Source: JBFWML01 sp050251635 (GTDB lineage Bacteria > Campylobacterota > Campylobacteria > Campylobacterales > SZUA-545). Taken from it: 5,705 bases of DNA. Positions 1 to 5,419 of this stretch are shown here, one piece after another; position 1 is the stretch's first letter; every line of letters begins with the position of its first letter. The translations under genes and the position numbers were made by a program. The notes below the pieces were generated by a model. The model made no database searches. It saw nothing but the letters and a program-made list of their open reading frames with translations, and was not told where the DNA came from. The stretch spans positions 1 to 5,705 of the forward strand of contig JBFWML010000069.1 of assembly GCA_050251635.1 (NCBI GenBank). The letters run 5' to 3'.

Positions 1-284
1 AAAAGGGTGATATGGGCGCTAATGCGCATATTGGTCACCAGCGCGCGGAAAAACTCCTCCGCCGCCACCGCCAGCCACATCCCCAAAAAGTGCAAAACCC
101 CAAGCCATGCATGAAGCGAATGGACGATCATGGGGCGTTTGTCGATCAGTTTGAAAAAATCGTAAAAGGGCTGAATGATCGGCGGGCCTTTGCGCCGCTG
201 CATCCGCGCTTTGAGCTTGCGTTCCACGCCGTACAAAAGCCCGCCCAAAACGGGGGCCAGAGCAACCAAAAGCCATGCGATCAT
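1..284 (-). CDS. echB: Ech-type hydrogenase membrane subunit B (NuoH-like), N-terminal part
   Basis: The frame is open from ATG at 284 down to the window edge, giving 94 codons of the N terminus; the rest is off the left side. Residues 1-20 form a membrane helix. They are followed by a loop with ERKLKARMQRRKGPP (21-35) and QPFYDFFKL (38-46), the signature of the NuoH/HyfC/EchB family. In complex I-like enzymes this subunit anchors the hydrogenase module to the membrane and lines the path coupling electron transfer to ion pumping. The ATG overlaps the echA stop (ATGA), so translation is probably coupled. A second hydrophobic stretch covers about 58-75. After it, AAEEFFRALVTNMRI has charges I would not expect where family members are mostly hydrophobic. 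HyfC/HycD or an Mbh-type subunit is an alternative name, because the distinguishing subunits are not in view. Confidence 0.85.
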   Translation of the reverse strand, partial: MIAWLLVALAPVLGGLLYGVERKLKARMQRRKGPPIIQPFYDFFKLIDKRPMIVHSLHAWLGVLHFLGMWLAVAAEEFFRALVTNMRISAHITL

Positions 285-2125
285 GCCAGCACCCCCGCGA
301 GCAAAGTTGCGGCAAAAAAGGCGATTCCGCCGCCGGTTAAAACCTGCGTCAGCCGGATTGAGGGCGTAAAGTAAAAGGTGACGGGGGCCATTTCGATCCG
401 CTCGCCGCCGCTATATTCCCGCGCCCGATCGACCCCGCGCAAATGCCAAAAGGCCGCCAAGGGCAAAAGCAGCATTAAGCTTAGCGATCCGGCAATCTGC
501 CAAAAGGGCAGGGTTCCGGCGGGCATCACCAGCCCCAGACCGCTCAGCGCCAAACCCGTGGCCTGACCGGAAAGTTCGGCGGCCACGGGGCTAATAAGGA
601 GCGTTAAAACCGGTGCGATCAACAGAGCGCTTAAGCCCAGCAGCACCCCAAGAGCGGCATTAACCCAGCCAAACCCCGGCGGCTGAAATTCTATTTTCAG
701 GCCGCTTTGTTGCCCGCTTTTTCCCAGCATAAATCCGGCCACCTTGAAATACAGCAGCGTAATCACCACGCTGCCTAGCGCAATAAATACAAAGACAAAA
801 GCCGCCGAAAGCGACGCTTCCAGCGCCACCCATTTACCCACCAACGCGCCAAAGGGCGGCAAGGTGACGCTGGCAAACCCCAGCAGAATCAAAAAGACGC
901 TCACGGGCACTTTGGTCAGCAGGCCGCCCATATCTTCGACGCTTTTAAGATGGTGCAGTTTTTCCAGCACACCCGCTTCCATAAAGAGCATCGCTTTGGC
1001 CACGCCGTGAAAGAGCATCAAGGTCACGGCGGCGGTCATGGCCAGCGGCGTACCGATGGCTGAGAGCAAAATCATCAGCCCTAAGAGCGAAATGGTGGAG
1101 TAGGCCAGAATCTCTTTAAACATCCGTTTCCCCAGCGCCAAAAAGGCCGCCGCCACAAAGACAAAACCGCCAAAAAACGAAAGCGTTACGCCCAGCGCGG
1201 TTCCTGCGATCAGCGGCGCGAATTTGAGGATCATAAACGGCGCAATCTTGACCATGGTGGACGAGTGCAGAATGGCGCTCACAGGCGTGGGGGCGACCAT
1301 TGCGCCCAGCAGCCAGCGATCAAAGGGCATCTGCGCGCCCTTAACCAAAGCCGCCACGCTCAAAAAGGCAAAGGCAATCAATACGCCGCCCGCCACCGAA
1401 CCCGCCTCGATCAGCGGCGAGAAATAAAGCGGCAGATTTTGCGCGGCCAAAACCAGCATAGCAATCAGCAGCGCCGCGCCGCCGATCTGGTTCATCCACA
1501 ACGCCCGCAGCGAATTTTCCCGCGCAACCTCGTCCCCGCGCCAGCCGATCAGCAGGTAGCTCGCCAGCGTCGTCAGTTCAAACAGCAAGAAAAACAGCTC
1601 GATCGAATCGGCCACGGCCAGCAGGTTCATCACGCCTAAAAAGGCGATCAAAATCGCGGCGAAGCTTTGGCGTTTTAGTTGCGTGGTCTCCTCGTACCGC
1701 ATATAGGTCACGGCATAGACGGCAATCAACCCGCCCACCACGCTGACCAGCAACATCAGCGTCAGCCCCAGCCGATCGACGCGCAGATCGGCCAGCGGCG
1801 CGGCCTCAAAGCCAAACACCAGCCAGCTAAATAGCGCCAGTTGCAGGAGGGCGATCGCCCACACCAGCGGATGATGGTTTTTGACCCCGGCATAAAAAAA
1901 GAGCGCCATCACCGCAAAATCCAACCCGATCAAGAGCGGATGCAACCCGTGGGGCAGGGTCAGCGAAACAGGCGCAACGTAATGTGCCCAGCCATAAACC
2001 GCCGCCATCATCACCAGCGAAACCGTGCCCACCAGCGCCGGGCCATGCAGCGGACGGGGCAACAGAGCCAGTAGCGGCGCGGTAAACAGGGGCAGGGCGA
2101 TCAGAAGCAAAAGGGTGATTTCCAT
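281..2125 (-). CDS. echA: Ech-type hydrogenase membrane subunit A (NuoL-like proton antiporter subunit)
   Basis: This 614-residue, strongly hydrophobic protein has many membrane helices and belongs to the NuoL/MrpA proton-antiporter family; EchA and HyfB proteins are of similar length. Visible family landmarks include the acidic helix residue E183 in LLFELTTLASYLLIG (180-194) and K262 in VKGAQMPFDRW (261-271), followed by AILHSSTMVKIAPF (284-297, H287). Further on are LAYSTISLLGLM (340-351), LFHGVAKAMLF (371-381) and PPFGALVGKWVALE (423-436, K431). These match the TM5 glutamate, the TM7 lysine, the broken-helix histidine and the TM12 lysine used for proton transfer in NuoL. The role is ion translocation driven by ferredoxin/H2 chemistry. 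EYSGGE (570-575) resembles the C-terminal CGE-type motif of EchA/HyfB. There is no clear Shine-Dalgarno before the ATG at 2125, but the hydrophobic N terminus supports it. echA opening the operon with echB next matches Ech gene order; HyfB-like naming cannot be excluded. Confidence 0.88.
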   Translation of the reverse strand: MEITLLLLIALPLFTAPLLALLPRPLHGPALVGTVSLVMMAAVYGWAHYVAPVSLTLPHGLHPLLIGLDFAVMALFFYAGVKNHHPLVWAIALLQLALFSWLVFGFEAAPLADLRVDRLGLTLMLLVSVVGGLIAVYAVTYMRYEETTQLKRQSFAAILIAFLGVMNLLAVADSIELFFLLFELTTLASYLLIGWRGDEVARENSLRALWMNQIGGAALLIAMLVLAAQNLPLYFSPLIEAGSVAGGVLIAFAFLSVAALVKGAQMPFDRWLLGAMVAPTPVSAILHSSTMVKIAPFMILKFAPLIAGTALGVTLSFFGGFVFVAAAFLALGKRMFKEILAYSTISLLGLMILLSAIGTPLAMTAAVTLMLFHGVAKAMLFMEAGVLEKLHHLKSVEDMGGLLTKVPVSVFLILLGFASVTLPPFGALVGKWVALEASLSAAFVFVFIALGSVVITLLYFKVAGFMLGKSGQQSGLKIEFQPPGFGWVNAALGVLLGLSALLIAPVLTLLISPVAAELSGQATGLALSGLGLVMPAGTLPFWQIAGSLSLMLLLPLAAFWHLRGVDRAREYSGGERIEMAPVTFYFTPSIRLTQVLTGGGIAFFAATLLAGVLA

Positions 2126-2151
2126 GCGCGGCTTTCGGGTGACGTTAAGCT

Positions 2152-2180
2152 ATTGTAATCTAATCAGGTTTTGGTGACGA
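2152..2180 (-). promoter_or_regulatory. Possible sigma70 promoter for the ech operon
   Basis: On the minus strand, TCGTCA (4 of 6 matches to the -35 consensus) lies 17 bases before TACAAT (5 of 6 matches to the -10 consensus). This would start transcription about 20 bases before echA. The -35 lies within the last codons of the upstream VOC gene. That gene is only 38 bases away on the same strand, so read-through from it is an alternative source of transcript. The call rests on sequence match alone. Confidence 0.35.
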
Positions 2181-3099
2181 AAACCTTTCCGTCATACGCC
2201 TTTTGCAACGCGGCCAGATCAAGCTTTTTCATCTGCAATAACGCCTGCGTCACCCGCGCTTGGCGATCGGGGTTTGAATCTTGCATCATGGCATCCAGCG
2301 CGCGGGGGACGATCTGCCACGAAAGGCCGTATTTGTCCCGCAGCCAGCCGCACTGTTCGGCTTCGGGCACGGCGGAAAGCTTGCGCCAGAAAGCATCGAT
2401 CTCCTCTTGGGTGTCGCAATAGACCATCAACGACACGGCTTCGTTGAAGCCGAAGCCGTGTTCGTGGGCGCTATCCATAGCGGCAAACCACTGGTTTTCC
2501 AGCATAAAGTCGGTAAACATGACGGTGCCTTCTTTGTCCGGTTCGGCCCCTTTGGGGTGGCGGGCCATAATGCCGCGCCGGGTGTTTTGAAAAACCGACA
2601 GATAAAAGTCGCTGGCCTCTTCGGCTTTGCCGCACACCGCGCCCGTAAACAGAACCATCGGGATAATCAAAGGCCGCTCTTCGCCCGCCGGATCGGTCAA
2701 AATCAGTTGCCACGAAAGGCCGTATTTGTCCTGAACCCAGCCGTAGCGTTCGCTAAAGGGGTATTTATCCAGCGGCATAAGCACCGTTCCGCCCTCCAAA
2801 AGCCCACGCCACAACGCATCCAGATTTTCCTGCGCACGGGGGTCTTTGGACGGGTCAAAGTTGAGCATAAACGACACCGACGGATTAAACTTAAACACCG
2901 GCCCGGCGCTGATTGCCATAAAATCGTAACCCGACAGGTTAAACGAAACCACATCCACATCGCCCGAGGGCGTGTTGCGTAACGTTGAGATATTGGTGAT
3001 TGCAGAACCGGGAAAGAGGGCGCAGTAAAACGCCGCCGCCTCTTTGGCCTCTTTGTCGTACCACAGGTGGGGAACAATGGTTTGTGTTGCCGCCGACAT
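2164..3099 (-). CDS. Two-domain VOC family protein, PhnB/3-demethylubiquinone methyltransferase-domain type
   Basis: The 311-residue protein is built of two related halves, about 7-134 and 146-300. Each has the beta-alpha-beta pattern of the vicinal-oxygen-chelate (glyoxalase/bleomycin resistance) fold and each carries DKYGLSWQ (124-131 and 255-262). Phrases such as PHLWYDKEAKEAAAFYCALFP (7-27), GGTVLMPLDKYPFSERYGWV and GFNEAVSLMVYCDTQEEIDAFW are typical of the PhnB-like group, often labelled 3-demethylubiquinone-9 3-methyltransferase domain. Members of this group are mostly uncharacterised; that label does not establish a methyltransferase activity and I assign no substrate. The usual metal ligands of VOC enzymes are not obvious. 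The frame is open to 3219, but the ATG at 3099 is chosen: it has AAGGAG six bases upstream, and the added 40 residues would not look like part of the fold. Proximity to ech may be incidental. Confidence 0.85.
   Translation of the reverse strand: MSAATQTIVPHLWYDKEAKEAAAFYCALFPGSAITNISTLRNTPSGDVDVVSFNLSGYDFMAISAGPVFKFNPSVSFMLNFDPSKDPRAQENLDALWRGLLEGGTVLMPLDKYPFSERYGWVQDKYGLSWQLILTDPAGEERPLIIPMVLFTGAVCGKAEEASDFYLSVFQNTRRGIMARHPKGAEPDKEGTVMFTDFMLENQWFAAMDSAHEHGFGFNEAVSLMVYCDTQEEIDAFWRKLSAVPEAEQCGWLRDKYGLSWQIVPRALDAMMQDSNPDRQARVTQALLQMKKLDLAALQKAYDGKVFVTKT
2315..2338. repeat. 24-base direct repeat inside the VOC gene, copy 1
   Basis: This segment is identical, base for base, to 2708-2731. It codes for the DKYGLSWQ motif of the second VOC domain. 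Identity includes all synonymous positions although the surrounding domains have diverged. Confidence 0.9.
2708..2731. repeat. 24-base direct repeat inside the VOC gene, copy 2
   Basis: This is the partner of 2315-2338 and codes for DKYGLSWQ in the first VOC domain. The two copies are 393 bases apart in the same orientation and could recombine to an in-frame deletion leaving a single hybrid domain, since 393 is a multiple of three. Confidence 0.9.
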
Positions 3100-3105
3100 T
3101 GGACG

Positions 3106-3111
3106 CTCCTT
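3106..3111 (-). promoter_or_regulatory. Shine-Dalgarno site fixing the VOC gene start
   Basis: AAGGAG on the minus strand lies six bases before ATG at 3099. It is the strongest ribosome site in the region. The longer in-frame start at 3219 falls at the edge of the AT-rich island and has no comparable site. I saw no convincing promoter between this site and the island. Confidence 0.75.
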
Positions 3112-3234
3112 GTGTGCAAAGATTTGGGTGTCTTTGAACAGGTCTTGAGTTTTAAGCGTAGCACGAACATTAAAGGCAAAGCTGAAAGCGGCAGAAACGC
3201 CGCACCGAATCGGCATCATAGCGGTTTAATATAA

Positions 3235-3266
3235 AAAAGTAGCCTGTCCCCATTTACTCATTTACT
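3235..3266 (+). repeat. Left inverted repeat of the cassette
   Basis: Begins AAAAGTAGCCTGTCCCCATT and continues inward to 3266. Aligned with the reverse complement of 4182-4212 it matches at 27 of 32 columns with one gap, including a perfect 12-base outer block and an inner CTCATTT block. Such a match within one kilobase is very unlikely by chance. Confidence 0.85.
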
Positions 3267-3300
3267 ATTTCCCCCCCCATTTCACATTTCCCACATTTCC
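3251..3300. repeat. Degenerate ATTT-rich pyrimidine tract with a C8 run
   Basis: Six ATTT units occur in about 50 bases, starting with a tandem CATTTACT pair (3251-3266) and followed by eight Cs (3271-3278) and three more CATTT units. The plus strand is almost free of G here. The tract partly overlaps the left inverted repeat and sits just downstream of the last cassette gene. It is likely prone to replication slippage. No hairpin terminator is visible in it. Confidence 0.7.
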
Positions 3301-3311
3301 AATTGTTAATT

Positions 3312-3716
3312 TTACTCGTAATCTTCACCAAACTCATCAGTTAAGATATTTCCTTCTTTCATTAATTTAATCTCTTTATAGGTCGCTTTCGCAGTCCCTT
3401 TTTTTTCACTAGAAATAATTATTTTTACAAACACGTCAACGGTAAAAACTTGATACACAATTCCAGAAACCACCCTAAACTCAATAGGCACCTTGCAGAG
3501 CAAGTCCGGTTTTCTTGCTATCTGAGATGGTTTTTTATGTAGTTTGATATGTGAAATGCCCAATCGTTTATCCCATTTATAATCAATCATGGATCCGGTT
3601 AATTTCTTTGCAATGTGTTCAATTTCCCCAGAATCACACCTGAGCGGCTTCTCATTATTTGCATTTAAAGCAACCGTTAACAAGAATAGAAAGATAAAAC
3701 TAACTAGTTTTTTCAT
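3312..3716 (-). CDS. Small exported protein of unknown function, cassette paralogue 1
   Basis: The 134-residue product starts MKK followed by a hydrophobic stretch (4-17) and a likely signal peptidase I site after LNA (17-19), so it is probably exported to the periplasm or outside. No lipobox is present. The mature part has two cysteines, C27 in RCDSGE and C74 in LLCKVPIEF, possibly forming a disulfide, then a beta-rich stretch and EGNILTDEF near the C terminus. The upstream neighbour shares both cysteines at the same 47-residue spacing, the CDS, CK(V/I)P(I/L)EF and GNILTD motifs, and overall length, so the two are paralogues from a duplication. Only four bases separate it from that neighbour (TAAGGTTATG), indicating one transcript. 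The gene is AT-rich and lies inside the inverted-repeat cassette, which suggests horizontal transfer. I do not recognise the family. Confidence 0.75.
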   Translation of the reverse strand: MKKLVSFIFLFLLTVALNANNEKPLRCDSGEIEHIAKKLTGSMIDYKWDKRLGISHIKLHKKPSQIARKPDLLCKVPIEFRVVSGIVYQVFTVDVFVKIIISSEKKGTAKATYKEIKLMKEGNILTDEFGEDYE

Positions 3717-3720
3717 AACC

Positions 3721-4149
3721 TTATTTATCCAATTCTTGTTTTATAAAATCTTTGTCAGTCAATATATTGCCTCCCGGCACGATCTGAAGGTCTTCCAGCG
3801 TTATATTTATTGTTGGTTTAGCATCCTTGTTTGATTTGTCTGAAACCAGTTCCGCTATCACTGTAACTTTTCCAGATTGATAAGCGAAACCATAAAAATA
3901 TTCAAACTCCAGTGGAATTTTACAAGTCAAATTATTACGTCCGTCAACCTTTGATGAAGGGCCAACCGTCTTCAGAAAAGAAAACCCGCCTTTGCCTTCT
4001 CTAATACTATAATATGCTTCACTGTATGATTTTTTAGCAACATAAAACATTTCTTTTGAGTCACAATCGATTGTGCTCCACTCAATATCTCCCGCCTTAA
4101 GTATCATTGCTGATACAACTATAAATGTAATTAATCTAATTAACGGCAT
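3721..4149 (-). CDS. Small exported protein of unknown function, cassette paralogue 2
   Basis: From ATG at 4149 the product has 142 residues. It has a hydrophobic signal segment (3-17), a likely cleavage after LKA (17-19), C29 in DCDSKE, C76 in LTCKIPLEF and GNILTD at 127-132. The frame extends to a TTG at 4173, which would add eight hydrophilic residues. The ATG is preferred because it places the signal cleavage after residue 19, exactly as in the downstream paralogue. The ribosome site is poor for either choice. It is the first gene of the two-gene cassette, starting about 30 bases inside the right inverted repeat, and I find no convincing promoter there. The family is unrecognised. Retention of two cysteines at the same spacing in both paralogues argues for a functional disulfide-stabilised fold. 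Confidence 0.72.
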   Translation of the reverse strand: MPLIRLITFIVVSAMILKAGDIEWSTIDCDSKEMFYVAKKSYSEAYYSIREGKGGFSFLKTVGPSSKVDGRNNLTCKIPLEFEYFYGFAYQSGKVTVIAELVSDKSNKDAKPTINITLEDLQIVPGGNILTDKDFIKQELDK

Positions 4150-4181
4150 CCCACCCCAATCATGATAATTCAATCACCCAC

Positions 4182-4212
4182 AAAAAATGAGAAAATGGGT
4201 CAGGCTACTTTT
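4182..4212 (-). repeat. Right inverted repeat of the cassette
   Basis: The minus strand begins AAAAGTAGCCTGACCCATTT at 4212 and reads inward. It differs from the left copy by one missing base and four substitutions. It lies about 80 bases before the toxin-antitoxin promoter and about 30 bases before the start of the first cassette gene. Confidence 0.85.
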
Positions 4213-4292
4213 CTATTGTTCTGCTGCCCATTTAACCCAAAGATTCTGCCATCTCAACCTTAAATATCCGGCTTTATGCCAACTTCAGCACT

Positions 4293-4331
4293 TTTGACAA
4301 TAGCACCCCAATCGTATATACTATTGTCAAA
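4293..4331. promoter_or_regulatory. Inverted-repeat operator overlapping the toxin-antitoxin promoter
   Basis: TTTGACAATAG (4293-4303) and CTATTGTCAAA (4321-4331) are perfect 11-base inverted arms separated by 17 bases. One arm covers the -35 and the other starts within the -10 and reaches the expected transcription start. Ribbon-helix-helix antitoxins commonly bind such sites and repress their own operon. The arms are 28 bases apart start to start, which would suit two dimers, with contact through DNA bending or the toxin complex. Binding by this antitoxin is inferred. Confidence 0.75.
4294..4322 (+). promoter_or_regulatory. Near-consensus sigma70 promoter of the RelB/RelE-type module
   Basis: TTGACA (perfect -35, 4294-4299) is followed after exactly 17 bases by TATACT (4317-4322, 5 of 6 matches to the -10). 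The transcript would start near 4329, about 25 bases before the antitoxin ATG at 4354, leaving room for the AAAGGGG ribosome site at 4340-4346. Such a strong promoter implies that repression is needed. Confidence 0.85.
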
Positions 4332-4353
4332 CGCACCATAAAGGGGTTTGGTC

Positions 4354-4632
4354 ATGTACGACATCGCCCAACTGGAAAAGCAGCAGGTGGGAATCCGGCT
4401 GCCGAAGTATCTGGTGGAAGAGACCGACGAGCTGGCCGCGCTTTATTCCCTCAACCGCACCGACATTATCGCCGAAGCGATTCGCTCCTATGTGGCCGAT
4501 CAAAAGGCCAAGCTGCTTTACGACCGCTTCGATCGGTCGGTCAAAGAGGCCAAAGCTATACAGGCGGGCAAAGCGCCCAAAACGACGCTGGGCGGGTTGA
4601 TTGATGAGCTTCGAGCTAATTGCGACGCCTGA
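4354..4632 (+). CDS. Ribbon-helix-helix antitoxin
   Basis: The 92-residue protein has a ribbon-helix-helix pattern at 11-50: a beta strand QVGIRLP, a first helix KYLVEETDELAALY, a turn SLNRTD and a second helix IIAEAIRSYVADQ. The C-terminal part (51-92, with KTTLGGLIDELRA) would wrap and neutralise the toxin. The expected role is DNA binding and autorepression at the dyad just upstream, plus toxin neutralisation. ATG at 4354 is chosen over the in-frame TTG at 4348 because AAAGGGG lies seven bases before it. The gene overlaps the following toxin by 29 bases, so the pair is translationally coupled with antitoxin first, the usual type II order. CopG/RelB-like is as far as I can classify it. Confidence 0.85.
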   Translation: MYDIAQLEKQQVGIRLPKYLVEETDELAALYSLNRTDIIAEAIRSYVADQKAKLLYDRFDRSVKEAKAIQAGKAPKTTLGGLIDELRANCDA

Positions 4633-4936
4633 GTTTTCCCGTTCGGCCAAGCGGCTGCACAAAAAATTCCGGTTGCTTTACAAAGATTTGGAACTGCTGC
4701 AGGCGGAACTGGAGCGCGACCCCAAAGCCGGGGTCGATCTGGGCGGCGGTTGTTACAAGCTGCGTCTGCCTAATTCGTCAGTCCCCACGGGAAAAAGCGG
4801 CGGGTTTCGGGCGGTCTATTTTTTCCGCGACGCAAAGGGCGTAATCTATCTGCTGGACATCTACACCAAAACCGAACTGGCAAGCATTAGCGAAGAGCGG
4901 TTGCTGGAAATTTTGCGGGCTAACGGCTTGGAGTGA
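4604..4936 (+). CDS. RelE/HigB-type toxin
   Basis: The product has 110 residues, a normal length for the RelE/ParE superfamily. Two N-terminal helices (about 9-38, EFSRSAKRLHKKFRLLYKDL) precede a beta sheet with GGGCYKLRLPNS (47-58), GKSGGFRAVYFF (63-74) and VIYLLDIYTKTEL (80-92), then a C-terminal helix. The GxxCYKxRL and GKSGGxR motifs match the HigB-like RelE toxins that cut mRNA on the ribosome. R54, K64 and R69 and the tyrosine and lysine of IYTKTE are plausible substrate contacts. Start is ATG 4604, rather than the in-frame TTG 4601, and lies inside the antitoxin gene. A ParE-like gyrase-poison role is less likely but not excluded. The stop codon directly abuts the stop of the convergent gene. 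It appears intact. Confidence 0.85.
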   Translation: MSFELIATPEFSRSAKRLHKKFRLLYKDLELLQAELERDPKAGVDLGGGCYKLRLPNSSVPTGKSGGFRAVYFFRDAKGVIYLLDIYTKTELASISEERLLEILRANGLE

Positions 4937-5419
4937 TTATCTAAGCTGAGCCAGAAAACTATCGGCCAGTTGTTTAGAAACCCTGTATCCACACGTAGCA
5001 GCCTCTTCAAAAGCCTGCCGCGCTTCGGCGGCGGTAAGTGCGTTTTGCCTGACCGCCAGCAGCAAAACACCCAGTAAGCCAATCACCGCAACCCCTTTGG
5101 TTTGGGCGATCTGGCGGCCCTTTTTCTCGTCGATCAGGAGCGGTAGTCGTTTTTTCAGCGCCAGCACGATCGCTTCGCTTTCTCCGGCGTCCAGCACGAT
5201 TTGCAGGGTGGTTAAAAGCGCGGCGGGTTGAACGGGCGCGGTTTGGATAAACGGGGCCGATTGCACCGCCTCTGCCACCGCGTCGTTTTTGCGGGCAATC
5301 TCGTCACGGACGGCGGCGGGGATAAAAACCGTTTCAAACAGTTGGCCCAGTAGCGCCAGTCTGCCGGTTTTGGCTAGGACAATCAGCGCCGTGGTGTCGC
5401 TGACAATACAGGCTTTCAT
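4937..5419 (-). CDS. DUF3368 family PIN-like protein (putative nuclease/toxin)
   Basis: The 160-residue protein opens with VSDTTALIVLAKTGRL (6-21), then FIPAAVRDEIARK (32-44), LDAGESEAIVLALKK (76-90) and LLIDEKKGRQIAQ (94-106). These are the blocks of the DUF3368 branch of PIN-domain proteins. D8, E40, E80/E82 and D97 sit where PIN nucleases hold the acidic metal ligands, so the active site looks complete. The C-terminal AATCGYRVSKQLADSFL also fits the family. Proteins of this family are commonly paired with UPF0175 proteins and treated as VapC-like toxins; that activity is inferred here, not shown. ATG at 5419 overlaps the stop of the upstream partner gene (ATGA), so the two are coupled. Its stop is immediately adjacent to the RelE-type toxin stop on the other strand. 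Confidence 0.85.
   Translation of the reverse strand: MKACIVSDTTALIVLAKTGRLALLGQLFETVFIPAAVRDEIARKNDAVAEAVQSAPFIQTAPVQPAALLTTLQIVLDAGESEAIVLALKKRLPLLIDEKKGRQIAQTKGVAVIGLLGVLLLAVRQNALTAAEARQAFEEAATCGYRVSKQLADSFLAQLR

Larger units (their letters stand above)
3235..4212. mobile_element. Putative non-autonomous cassette bounded by inverted repeats
   Basis: A 978-base segment is delimited by inverted repeats at 3235-3266 and 4182-4212 and is plainly AT-rich, while both flanks are GC-rich. It contains two small paralogous genes for exported proteins and no transposase or integrase. I see no convincing target-site duplication outside the ends. From memory, AGCCTGTCCCC-type sequences recur near IS200-like/REP-associated Y1 transposase genes in proteobacteria, which would suggest mobilisation in trans; I could not check this. 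An alternative is two independent REP-like insertions that happen to flank foreign genes. Confidence 0.5.

Noticed and set aside
1265..1639. Plus-strand open frames opposite echA (also 12-374, 744-1010, 1841-2074)
   Set aside because: All lie antisense to membrane-protein coding sequence and encode Gln/Arg/Ala-rich shadow peptides with no family features.
1849..1860. GGGCGATCGCCC, containing the cyanobacterial HIP1 octamer
   Set aside because: I found only a single octamer, far below HIP1 density, and it lies inside echA coding sequence. It does not indicate a cyanobacterium.
2281..2982. Long plus-strand open frame (233 codons) opposite the VOC gene
   Set aside because: It is antisense to a well-supported two-domain protein, has low-complexity basic composition and no recognisable fold or ribosome site.
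3100..3219. N-terminal extension of the VOC protein from an upstream ATG
   Set aside because: A strong AAGGAG site favours the ATG at 3099 and the extension adds nothing resembling a signal or domain.
4062..4075. Perfect 14-base palindrome CACAATCGATTGTG inside cassette paralogue 2
   Set aside because: One such palindrome in a window of this size is not surprising and it encodes the conserved STIDCD residues.
3235..4212. Cassette as a complete insertion sequence
   Set aside because: No transposase motif is present in either gene and no clear target duplication was found, so only a non-autonomous element can be proposed.
4327..4662. Minus-strand 111-codon frame opposite the antitoxin
   Set aside because: It is a shadow of the ribbon-helix-helix gene, which has promoter, operator, ribosome site and domain support.
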